IMG/VR virus record: IMGVR_UViG_3300033182_001206
Span: 1 to 64,000 of that record
From: a virus
Length of the DNA: 64,000 nt
Reading direction: 5' to 3' (one strand)
The notes beneath the pieces are model-generated. The model did no database searches and was not told the origin of the DNA. It saw only the letters and a program-made list of their open reading frames with translations. Of this stretch, positions 50,933-59,800 are shown piece after piece. The position numbers were made by a program, and so were the translations under genes. The stretch's first letter is position 1, and each line of letters starts with the position of its first letter.

Positions 50933-51890
50933 GTGTTTCGCCTATTACTAAATTTGGATATTGGTGTACTATCTTGTACTTCTCTGGAAGATGCAGCGAC
51001 CGATACTGCACTGTTTTACCAGACAAGTCTCTACTGTTGATATCCAGACTGCCAATAAATCTCTGATCTATGTTATCTTCTATTGTAGCATCTACAAAGA
51101 ACAAATGCAACCTTTTATTTGGCAAAGTCTTGTAAAGATCCTTGCTGCCGCGTATGTAAAAAGTTCCATTGCTGCGCCTAGTTACCACAATGTGATTGAT
51201 TTCTTCTAACTTACTTATGTTGATGCGTCTTTGATTTGTGTTGTATGCGGGTACATATTCGTCACCTATATCATAACCATAACTGTCAAACAGTCGCATG
51301 GTGTAGATGTCAATGTCACTGATATCCACATAACGCTCAATGCTGTGTTTTAGTCGCACAGCCACAGTGTTTTCTCTAACCAATTCCAATGGATCAATGA
51401 TGATTTGATTGATTAGAAAGTCTGGATTGTTGCGCTTGGTAATGTACAAGTTCATCTTGCTGCCCTGTGGGTTGGTAAGATCATTCATCTTGATTCCCCA
51501 CAACAGTTTCTGTTTTGTTTGATAGCTGACGTTTACAGTAACAATATTATCTTGCGGATACAGCTTTATGTTGATATCATTGCTAACACGATTTTTAGGA
51601 ATTTTGTACAATAGATTTTCAGGTGCACGTAATCCTGCTACATCTTTTTTGTGCATAAACGCAGGTTCGTTGGTTTCATCATCGTAGTGCACACACCACC
51701 AGGCGCTGTTTTCTTTGCCGCTGATAATTTTACTGCACACAGCGTTTTCTGTTATTACGTAAGGATTCGTAGTTTCTGGAACCAACTTCTTTGATATTTT
51801 TACAATGCGGCCGTCGGCATCATTGTAATAGACAAAAAACTTACGCTGCTTCTTTTCTTTGGGAATTTCTGTAACGGTCTCGAATTCCAT
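50910..51890 (-). CDS. Unknown beta-rich protein, probable virion-associated
   Basis: 326 residues. A basic start (IPKEKKQRKFFVYYNDADGR) is followed by a succession of beta strands with aromatic and Ile-rich segments (NIVTVNVSYQTKQKLLWGIK, INHIVVTRRSNGTFYIRGSK) and no catalytic motif. No cysteine clusters, and no membrane helix. Its position between tail-fibre genes and glycosyltransferases, and its size, suit a structural or assembly protein of a T4-like marine phage. Overlaps neighbours by 23 and 50 bases. Confidence 0.5.
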   Translation of the reverse strand: MEFETVTEIPKEKKQRKFFVYYNDADGRIVKISKKLVPETTNPYVITENAVCSKIISGKENSAWWCVHYDDETNEPAFMHKKDVAGLRAPENLLYKIPKNRVSNDINIKLYPQDNIVTVNVSYQTKQKLLWGIKMNDLTNPQGSKMNLYITKRNNPDFLINQIIIDPLELVRENTVAVRLKHSIERYVDISDIDIYTMRLFDSYGYDIGDEYVPAYNTNQRRINISKLEEINHIVVTRRSNGTFYIRGSKDLYKTLPNKRLHLFFVDATIEDNIDQRFIGSLDINSRDLSGKTVQYRSLHLPEKYKIVHQYPNLVIGETHEHDINQ

Positions 51891-52692
51891 TGAATAGTTC
51901 CTCGTCTAAAAAATCATCATTGATATATGCAAATGACTGGCTTTGTAAAAAGTTGTCAATCTTTAGTTGTCCTGTATACCAAACATTCAATATATCAGTC
52001 CACAAGTTGTTTTTGAAGTTGTACATTTCTGTATAACTGAGAACTTCTAGGTTTGTGTGCAAATTATCTGTATAACTGTCCAACAGGCTGTTGGTAATGC
52101 TGTGCAGCAAATCCGTTTGCGGCCAGGTTGGTATATGTTCTGGCTTGAGTATGGTTTTGTACATTTCTCTCCAATGATGACAAACCACATCAAACATCTT
52201 GAAGTATGCATGACTGTTGTCGCTGTTGTCAAAGTACCACATTCCGTCATTGAGATTTGCCAAATTGTTTTCGAACCATACTTTTCTATTGTCGGGCAAA
52301 TAGGGCATTGCTCTAAATGTTTTTACTTGCTGCGGAAAACACACACTGTATGTGCTTAGGGCAGCCCAGTGATATTGTAAATTTTCCAACAGTAGAACAT
52401 CACTGCGCAGTACAATATTTTTTTCAAATGGTGTTGCATGAAACAGTTGCCAATCATTGAGATTCCAATGTACACTTTCTCCAGCAGTGTTGCCGTATGG
52501 AAATTCAATGAGATAGTCTGCACATTCTTCATACTTGCTGGGGAAAGCTCTTATGTTTGTTACAAATATTGCAACACTGGTATCAGGGTTGGAGAGTTTG
52601 GCTTGCATTGCACAAGCTGCTGCCCGACGATAACTGCTTTGATTGCCTCCGCCGTTGATTACAAATCCTTGTGGTTCTTGACTGTCAATCAT
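51841..52692 (-). CDS. GT8-like glycosyltransferase, paralogue of the next gene
   Basis: 283 residues. Segment LFHATPFEKNIVLRSDVLLL (about 86-105) aligns with VFWLTPFERTILMDIDYIVQ in the gene at 52696; both contain the TPFE-x-x-I pattern followed by a D at the end of a strand, as in GT8 enzymes, but the second Asp is Val here (SDVL instead of DID). GYFDNSDNSH and MWYFDNSDNSHAYFKMF are another shared block. Possibly a glycosyltransferase with altered metal site. Overlaps the hypothetical gene by 50 bases. Confidence 0.55.
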   Translation of the reverse strand: MIDSQEPQGFVINGGGNQSSYRRAAACAMQAKLSNPDTSVAIFVTNIRAFPSKYEECADYLIEFPYGNTAGESVHWNLNDWQLFHATPFEKNIVLRSDVLLLENLQYHWAALSTYSVCFPQQVKTFRAMPYLPDNRKVWFENNLANLNDGMWYFDNSDNSHAYFKMFDVVCHHWREMYKTILKPEHIPTWPQTDLLHSITNSLLDSYTDNLHTNLEVLSYTEMYNFKNNLWTDILNVWYTGQLKIDNFLQSQSFAYINDDFLDEELFNGIRDRYRNSQRKEAA

Positions 52693-52695
52693 TGT

Positions 52696-53586
52696 TTATT
52701 CCCATTGGTTCATCATGCGACCCAGTGCACGTTTGTTCATAATATGGATGTCTTGCTTTTCAATTTTCACCAGTATATTTTTCCATGGTTCGTCTCTGTC
52801 ATGTGCTAAAAACACAAAATGGTCTGCACTGTTGCTTTCTACAATATCGTCTTTTTGATCCACATTCAGCATGCGATTACCAGGTAGGTTTGTAACAAAG
52901 TCTCCAATTTGCATACCATCTAGTATATGACTGGCAATGCTTACACAAAAGTCTGTTCTAAACAGTTTGCTTTCGAACCCGTACAAGAACTTGTAGTAGT
53001 CATAGTTGTCTGCAATGTGTGCCCATGTATCAAAGAACATGCGGCTTTCATTGCTTTGATCAAAATAAATCACTGTGCTCCACATCATTGGAATACCATT
53101 TTCGTGTAGCCAGCGTTCTTTGAATCTTGGATATTCGTATCTTAGGTAACGTGCATCTTTGAACATCTGCACTGGATTGACATTGTCCTTATCAAACACT
53201 GTTTCCAATGCATTGGTTTGCACAATGTAATCAATATCCATTAGTATAGTACGTTCAAAAGGTGTTAGCCAAAACACTTTGTGCTTGTTTCCGTTTTTGA
53301 AAGGTGCACTGAATTCAGTCCACGGTGAATCATAGTGTGCTCTGTAGTTTTGATTTTCTGGTGTGTTAGTGGTAACAATGTAATCAAATATTTCATCAAT
53401 TTCAGCCGCACTGTACACACTGCGGAGATAACCTTCGCCAGCTTCGTCTGTGATTAGACAAGTGTTGTTGTGTGTTGTAAAATGTTTCTTTACTTGTTCT
53501 GCTGCTAGTACACTGAAATTGATGTAGTCTAGTTGATCATTATTGTATGCAAAGAAACAAACACCTGTTCGGGCTAGTTTGTCCAT
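52696..53586 (-). CDS. GT8-like glycosyltransferase
   Basis: 296 residues from ATG 53586 (TAATG with the gene upstream). TGVCFFAYNNDQLDYINFSV opens the fold, VFWLTPFERTILMDIDYIVQ carries D-I-D as the metal-binding D-x-D, and MWSTVIYFDQSNESRMFFDT matches the acceptor strand with aromatic residues. HILDGMQIGDFVTNLPGNRM is near the end. Proteins of this type in marine T4-like phages lie by virion genes. A role in virion glycosylation is inferred from position. Confidence 0.65.
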   Translation of the reverse strand: MDKLARTGVCFFAYNNDQLDYINFSVLAAEQVKKHFTTHNNTCLITDEAGEGYLRSVYSAAEIDEIFDYIVTTNTPENQNYRAHYDSPWTEFSAPFKNGNKHKVFWLTPFERTILMDIDYIVQTNALETVFDKDNVNPVQMFKDARYLRYEYPRFKERWLHENGIPMMWSTVIYFDQSNESRMFFDTWAHIADNYDYYKFLYGFESKLFRTDFCVSIASHILDGMQIGDFVTNLPGNRMLNVDQKDDIVESNSADHFVFLAHDRDEPWKNILVKIEKQDIHIMNKRALGRMMNQWE

Positions 53587-53930
53587 TACCAATCCATTAG
53601 TTTTTTGATATTCCGTGCACGTTTGATTTTTTCGTTTTCAGCTTTGTATTCATTCATTGCTTGGTGATATGCACTTTTCAATTGATCCAACAGCTCTTGT
53701 GGATTTTCCAGTTCAACTGGATTGTTTTTATCATCTTCGACAATTAGACTTTTATCAAGTTCAATCATTGTGCTTAGAAATGCAATCATTGTAGGTGTTG
53801 CAGTGAATGCACTTCCTTTGTAATGCACTGTTCTAATAGTGTTGATACGATTTCTAAGATTTGTTTTTTGATTAGCAAGTGTTACACGATAGTTGCTAAA
53901 TTCTAATGCTTTTTCTAAGCGTTCATCCAT
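53586..53930 (-). CDS. Conserved small protein of T4-like marine phages, helical
   Basis: 114 residues. MDERLEKALEFSNYRVTLAN and NPQELLDQLKSAYHQAMNEY are helical, with NNPVELEN in the middle, and the pattern recalls a small protein family common in T4-like cyanophages whose function is unknown. Strong ribosome-binding site (AGGAGAAAG) nine bases before ATG 53930. Leads the unit that runs to the glycosyltransferases, with an AT-rich box at 53957-53966. Overlaps the next gene by one base (TAATG). Confidence 0.6.
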   Translation of the reverse strand: MDERLEKALEFSNYRVTLANQKTNLRNRINTIRTVHYKGSAFTATPTMIAFLSTMIELDKSLIVEDDKNNPVELENPQELLDQLKSAYHQAMNEYKAENEKIKRARNIKKLMDW

Positions 53931-53956
53931 GCGGGCTTTCTCCTGGAGTTTGCCAA

Positions 53957-53966
53957 TATTATATAC
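53957..53966 (-). promoter_or_regulatory. Possible promoter box GTATATAATA
   Basis: On the minus strand, GTATATAATA ends 26 bases before ATG 53930, in the 61-base gap after the structural gene at 53992. It differs from the NATAAATA late box by one position, but the spacing is the same. Weak call. Confidence 0.3.
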
Positions 53967-53991
53967 TTATGTTTAGTGAATGTCAAGCAGT

Positions 53992-55164
53992 TTACACGTC
54001 ATCACTGCTGGTTAGACTGTTTTGAATAGTGTGACTGCTTGGTGCATAATCTGTTACATCAAATTCTGCTGTTGCTGCACAGCCGCCAACGCCACCAGTT
54101 GCAGTTTGTGTGTCTGCAATAATGTAACCCAAGCTCTGTGTGAGTGTACCATCAATGGTGATTGTGTCTGGCGATTGCATGTAAACTTTCAAAGAAACAG
54201 TTGCGCCGTCATCCTTGTATTTTCCGTAAACACTGATTTTGCTTACAGCATATTCGCTACCATATGCAAGATAACCTGTACCGCCGTATCCTCGGTTGTA
54301 TGTGTCTTCGCCAAACACACCACCACTGAAATAGTTACCATCCAAGTATCCGCTGCCATAGTAACTGCTAGGGCCGCCTGTTGAATATGCATTACCAAAT
54401 GTATAACTGTACAGCAATTGATATTCTGTGTCGTTCAATCCGTAGAAGCCAACATCTGCTGCTGCATAACCGCCAGTACCGCTTACAACAACATCATCGC
54501 TCAACAGGTGTATTGTTCCCATGTGTGCCAAGTTGCTGGCATACCTGCTGCCTTCTACTGAGTTAGCACCAGTGATGTCTATGTCCAGTGTAATGGCACC
54601 TGCACTGTTGAAAAAATAACGTGCTTCAGTGTAGCTGTCAAAACTCACATCCAGTTCACTTACCAATATGTTGGTCCAACTTTGAGTACGTGTAACTGCG
54701 CTCAACACATTGCTGTTGGCGTTGTCATCGTCCATTGTGTTTTGACCTTGGATTTGAGCACTGCGTGAATCACTCAATCCATCGTCGATCACAGTAGCAC
54801 TGAATCTGTTTGTGACTGCATTTATATCTGCTGCCAGTACCATTGATTCAATTACTTTATAACTTAGATTGGTAGATAATCCCAAATGATCACCACTGGC
54901 ATTTGCTCTAGCAACCAGTTGGTTCATGTGAGAACACTTGACTAGGTCCCCTGGGTTAGCACAATCTACATGTCCTGTAACACGTTGATCATCTAGTCCA
55001 TCCAGTTCAAGTGCTGGTGTTTGTCCCCAACCATAACGGTGATTGGTTTTATCTGTATCAGTTATAGCCGCCGTAGAGTAGTTGTCAGCCCAGTATTTGT
55101 TTACTTGGACAACTGCATCGTTGAACTCGCTGGCTGTAATTTCATCTCCCGGCGACCTAGTCAC
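53992..55164 (-). CDS. Probable tail-fibre or structural protein
   Basis: 390 residues from GTG 55164, with GGGAG ten bases before. N-terminal TRSPGDEITASEFNDAVVQV is a helix, followed by a Thr/Ser/Gly-rich beta region, and in the C-terminal half a Gly/Tyr-rich stretch (YGSGYLDGNYFSGGVFGEDT) typical of phage fibre proteins. Cysteines are few (GHVDCANPGD, KCSHMN, VGGCAA). No enzyme motif. Two bases separate it from the next virion gene. Likely a virion surface protein; the exact role is unknown. Confidence 0.65.
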   Translation of the reverse strand: MTRSPGDEITASEFNDAVVQVNKYWADNYSTAAITDTDKTNHRYGWGQTPALELDGLDDQRVTGHVDCANPGDLVKCSHMNQLVARANASGDHLGLSTNLSYKVIESMVLAADINAVTNRFSATVIDDGLSDSRSAQIQGQNTMDDDNANSNVLSAVTRTQSWTNILVSELDVSFDSYTEARYFFNSAGAITLDIDITGANSVEGSRYASNLAHMGTIHLLSDDVVVSGTGGYAAADVGFYGLNDTEYQLLYSYTFGNAYSTGGPSSYYGSGYLDGNYFSGGVFGEDTYNRGYGGTGYLAYGSEYAVSKISVYGKYKDDGATVSLKVYMQSPDTITIDGTLTQSLGYIIADTQTATGGVGGCAATAEFDVTDYAPSSHTIQNSLTSSDDV

Positions 55165-55166
55165 TG

Positions 55167-56249
55167 TTACATTCTCCCGACAACAACCTCTACAAGACCT
55201 ACACTTTCAGTGGTCTTGTCTTCAAGTGCTCGTCCTACAACTCTGTACCAATCTTCAGCTTCGCCTTCATGGTCTTGTGGTGCACGTGCTACACCATTTA
55301 CTTCTGATGTAACCAAACGTTGACCTTTGCGTACAGGGCCAATGCATTTTACCGGAACACGACCTGCAATAGCAATGTATGGGTGTGTTTCGTCTGTGCC
55401 TGCGCCAGCATTCAATTCAATGCCCGGCTGTGTACTAACAATGCCAAACACTTCTGGATCCAGTGCTCTGTCGGTTTCTGTGATTTCATTTTCACCACCA
55501 ATGCGTACAACAGTACCAGCTTCATAAGGTGCATCTGCATGATAACGTTCTGCAACGTCGGCATATTCTGCACTGGTAGCTGTACCACGGAATCTAAAGT
55601 TTGTACCGTTGTTTAGATTGATACCTGCACACAATGATGGAAATTCAGTGTTCAACAGTGTTGTACCATCTTCTAAATATTCTGCGTTTGCACCCGATGC
55701 CATTGGTGCCCAACTGGTTGTGTCCATAACAATGATAGCAACAATTTCATTGTTCACAATAGCTTCTAGTGTATCGTGTTGTGTACCGCCTGTGTCGTAA
55801 CGTTTTCTACTTTGCCAACTGGTTGCTCCACCAGTGCCAATTGACAACCAGCTTGTACCGTTGCTTACATAAAGTTGTTCGTCGTCGGTTTTGAAAAAGA
55901 AGTCTCCTGGGTAATGCGGTTCAGTTGCATCAACTGGTAAACTTGTACCGGTTTTTCCGCTTGCCAGTGGGTACCAATCTGTACCATCATAAAAATTTAG
56001 TTTGTGACTGGTGTGGTTGTACCACAATTGACCACGCACTGCGCCGGTTGGTTCGCCTGGTGAGTCACTGTCTGTTTCACTAGCAAAGTTTTCTAGCAAA
56101 CGCAAAAAGTTTTCTGCTACAACTTCGCCATAGTTTGAAAAGTTTTTGCCAACTAGTTTTAGGCTAGTCTCTGTGTTTATTGTAGCATCAGCAATTGTAA
56201 TTGGTGTTGCTTCTAAACTGGTATCTGTGTATGTAATACTATACGCCAT
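55167..56249 (-). CDS. Tail-fibre protein with C-terminal conserved domain
   Basis: 360 residues. The N-terminus (SITYTDTSLEATPITIADAT) and two repeated blocks, RGQLWYNHTSHKLNFYDGTD and GDFFFKTDDEQLYVSNGTSW, are beta-rich, as in phage fibre shafts. The C-terminal 130 residues with YADVAERYHADAPYEAGTVV, VFGIVSTQPGIELN and YIAIAGRVPVKCIGPVRKG are the conserved tail-fibre domain related to Peptidase_G2-like chaperone or autoproteolytic domains. It probably forms trimers on the virion. TAATG with the gene upstream. Confidence 0.82.
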   Translation of the reverse strand: MAYSITYTDTSLEATPITIADATINTETSLKLVGKNFSNYGEVVAENFLRLLENFASETDSDSPGEPTGAVRGQLWYNHTSHKLNFYDGTDWYPLASGKTGTSLPVDATEPHYPGDFFFKTDDEQLYVSNGTSWLSIGTGGATSWQSRKRYDTGGTQHDTLEAIVNNEIVAIIVMDTTSWAPMASGANAEYLEDGTTLLNTEFPSLCAGINLNNGTNFRFRGTATSAEYADVAERYHADAPYEAGTVVRIGGENEITETDRALDPEVFGIVSTQPGIELNAGAGTDETHPYIAIAGRVPVKCIGPVRKGQRLVTSEVNGVARAPQDHEGEAEDWYRVVGRALEDKTTESVGLVEVVVGRM

Positions 56250-56842
56250 TAAAATGCTCCTGCTCTGACTCTAACAGTGTAGATAACCTGTATCTGTCTG
56301 TTGGCCGATTTTTGTATTGGATGGAAAATAATATGAGTTAGCAATTTTCCTGTTGCTGTGTACAGTCCAAGTTCATCAAAGATATAATCACCTGTAAATC
56401 CTGTGTTTGTATCCAATGTATCCTGTCCTGTTGGTTCACCATATTTTAGTGTACAAGTCACAACCAAGTCACTAAACAAGTCACCTGATATGTGTGCTGT
56501 TTCCATGCTGTTGTCACTGTCACTGTCCACAGCTGGATCTTGTTCATCTACAATTTTTTCAAACGTTTTGTTGTGTAATGTACCGGTTGCACTGTTGGTA
56601 TTAGGTGTTAGATAAGTGACATCACCGGATCCATCAACACTGGTACCACCATTTCCAAAATGCATTTTGTTTACAAAATCGTGGTTACCTGACGATTGTA
56701 TATTTCCAAGCAATCTAACAATTGCTTCACTCATATTTTCATAATTGATAGCATTGTGTTGGTCCAACAGGACTTCGCCTGTGTCTGCGTCTTCAATCAG
56801 CACATGACCGTCAATGCTTATGTAAAGTTGTTCTTCTAACAT
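56249..56842 (-). CDS. Conserved virion protein, probable tail-fibre accessory
   Basis: 197 residues. LEEQLYISIDGHVLIEDADT, DQHNAINYENMSEAIVRLLG, FVNKMHFGNGGTSVDGSGDV and DYIFDELGLYTATGKLLTHI form a pattern common in T4-like marine phage structural proteins, ending in IQVIYTVRVRAGAF. Beta-rich, with no signal peptide. TAAATATA at 56864-56871, 22 bases before its ATG, is a weak match to the late box. TAATG coupling to the tail-fibre gene. Exact role in the tail not known. Confidence 0.62.
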   Translation of the reverse strand: MLEEQLYISIDGHVLIEDADTGEVLLDQHNAINYENMSEAIVRLLGNIQSSGNHDFVNKMHFGNGGTSVDGSGDVTYLTPNTNSATGTLHNKTFEKIVDEQDPAVDSDSDNSMETAHISGDLFSDLVVTCTLKYGEPTGQDTLDTNTGFTGDYIFDELGLYTATGKLLTHIIFHPIQKSANRQIQVIYTVRVRAGAF

Positions 56843-56875
56843 AATTCTAACACCTATCTAAATTATATTTAGCCT

Positions 56876-59800
56876 CTAAAAGATCTCGCCTCTGCCACCG
56901 GCTCTAATTATTCTTGCTTCAAAGCTGGTTGCTGGAGCACTATTTGTAATGCTTACACCGTCGTCGTTGTACATTAGTATCAGTGCATCACCGTAACTGT
57001 GCAACTGTCTTGGAACAGGGACTCTAGCAACATAACTTGCATCAAACATCACTGTGCCGCTGCTGTGTGCTTGTGCTGTAGTACCATGCCAGCCACGTTC
57101 ACATCCAATTAGATTGTTGTTTGCAATGGCATGATACTTGATCAATTCATTGCCTATCCATGCATAGCCCGGTTCTGCTGCACCTAGCTGACCTACGTTT
57201 TGTCCTGGATCGTAGAATCTGCCAATGTTGCTTACAGGAATCTCTTTTGCTTCACGTGTTACTGCATCGCTGGTAGTATCTTTGCTGCTGTTTTTAGCAA
57301 CTGTACTAATTATGTTGCCAACATTGTCTTGGAAATAGATCCAGCTTCTACTGTTTGGTCCAACATTGTCGCCACTGGTATTGGTTTGTACACGCAGTTG
57401 CAGTCTTTCAACCACTTCTGCAAAGTATTGATTTCTACCATGCTGTTCAAATCTGTTTAGGAATGTTTGTGCATTGTAAACATAATCCAAATCATCGTCA
57501 GCGTCTGCGAAACTGGAACTCAATGTTACTGTGTGTGCACCGTCCAATTTCCAAATATTTGGCAAGTATGGTTCAATGGTTTTGTTTTTCTCATAGCGAT
57601 GTTCACCACTTACTACACCACGGAATGTGTCACCGATAAAGTAAGGATATTCTGTAGGAGTTGCAAAGTATGCATATGTTCCATCCGGAAACTCTGGTGT
57701 TACACAGTATCTACCATTGTGTTCGTCCAGTGTACCATGTCCACTGGTGTATTCATAATCAGCTGTATAATCGCCGTTGTGATTGCCGCTTGGAGATCCT
57801 GCACCTGGTCGTGCACCAGACCGTAGTGTATAACTACTGGTCATTCTTGTAATTGCACCAGTACCGTCTGTGTTTGTGTATGCATGAGGTCCATAAATCG
57901 GATAACCATCTAATGCCCAGCCAATAATCGGACTGTGTTCATCTGCTGCACCTTCGACCTTGTATTCGTTTGGTAAATCATAATGATAATACACACCTGC
58001 TACTGGAGGTTCGTAATCTCCTATGCTGCACCAAACTGTACCATTGTTTGCATCCATAAAGTCTGCACGTAATCGTGCTTCGTTTCTGTAGTAACCGTTT
58101 GCAACTTCTTCTTTGTCTCTTGGAGACTTCAGTGTTACACCGTTTGTGAATACACCAATTGGTCCATATGCTCTACTGGTTTTGTTTGCTGCTGTGTTTT
58201 GCACAGGCTCTGCAGGTATTTTCCAATTGTAATGTGCAGCGTTTGCAGGAGTTTGATCTGTTGCTAGATCTTCTGCTTCTGGTGCAACCACATCACGTGG
58301 GCCGCCTGAGGCTGCACTTACGCCACTGGTCCTAATGTACACATAGTCTCTATCCCATGCAACACTGCTGACGTTACGCTTCACATCAATCAACTGTTCG
58401 TTGTGCGGTTCTGCTGTGTTAGAAGTAACAATCGCAGTGTTGTCTGTTTTCCATGTTGTAAACACAGGCTCTCTGCGTACCAAATATGTATCGCCATTGT
58501 CGTCTACGTATTCACGCTGTACATCTGCAAATGTCAACGGATGATTTACAACTGCAACATTGTTCTGATCGTTTTGATCACCAATGGTAATACCAGTTTC
58601 GCCTTGATTCTCTGTGAATGTGTTTGCTAGATATTGATTTTCTTTCAGTGTGATTTGTTGCTTGTAACTGTCAGTGATAACCAAACCTGTGCTGTCTGTG
58701 ACAGTGTTTGCTTCAACAAATTTGCTTTTGCCATCAGCACTGTGATCTGTTTTTGCACTGTATGGCTTGTTTTGATCAATGTAGCTGTTCAGTGCTGCAA
58801 AACTGTCGTATGGAATACTACCATCAGTGGTAACTTCACGTTCAAGCTGTGGAACAATGTAACTGCTCTTCATCAACCAACTGTCGTTGTTGCTGTATTG
58901 AATTGCATTGTAAATTGCAGCAAACCAAATGCGGTTGTAGTCACTGTCTGTCAACAAGTCATTGTACAGTATATCCAACAGCTTATCAATTTCTACAATA
59001 GGATCTGCGTCAAATCCGCCATTGTCCCATGCACTGGTATCAAATCCATATCCACCACCAAAACTGTCCCAAATAAAGCTGTTGAATTTGATTGTGCCTT
59101 TTTCTTTGTACACCAAGTTCCAAACGTCATCCCCAGCGTCATACTGATACACACTGTCTCTGCGTATACCATCTGCATGCAGTACATTTTTAGCCAATAC
59201 ATATTCGCCGTCGTACTCGCCTACAAGCTGTGTGCTGGTTCTACTGGTAAGATCAGGAGAGATTCTATCAATTGTTCTGTTTGGATTGCGGAACTGATCA
59301 TAATCTTTGCTCACATAATCTACCAACTGATACCAATCAGTGATTGTGTAATCTTTTGCATGCACAGTCACAGCTTTTTCCAATAGGTCCGCATAGTCGG
59401 GCTTTAGATCCAACAGCGGCGTATTGATCAGCATGTTGTTCAGTTTTACAAATACTTCTTTACGTGCATCCTGTTTGAATCCAAACCAGGTTCTGCTTGG
59501 ACGAACACTTTCGCCAATTAGATCCAATGGGTGTAAATTGTAATCTGGTACACTTTTAGGTACATCCAGCTGAATTGTTTGTTCTACAGCATCTTCGTCT
59601 TTGACATTCCAAACTCTACGCCAAGTACTTCTACTGATCTGCGGATATACTCCTGTGTTTGCTGTCAAACATTGATAGTATGCTTTTTCTTCTTTTTCGC
59701 TGTCAATCACATAACAACGATTGCCCATTTTTCTACCGCCACTTCTGCTGCCAATGTAAAGGTTAGTTGGAGTATCTTTGGTTGGTGTAAAGATCATATG

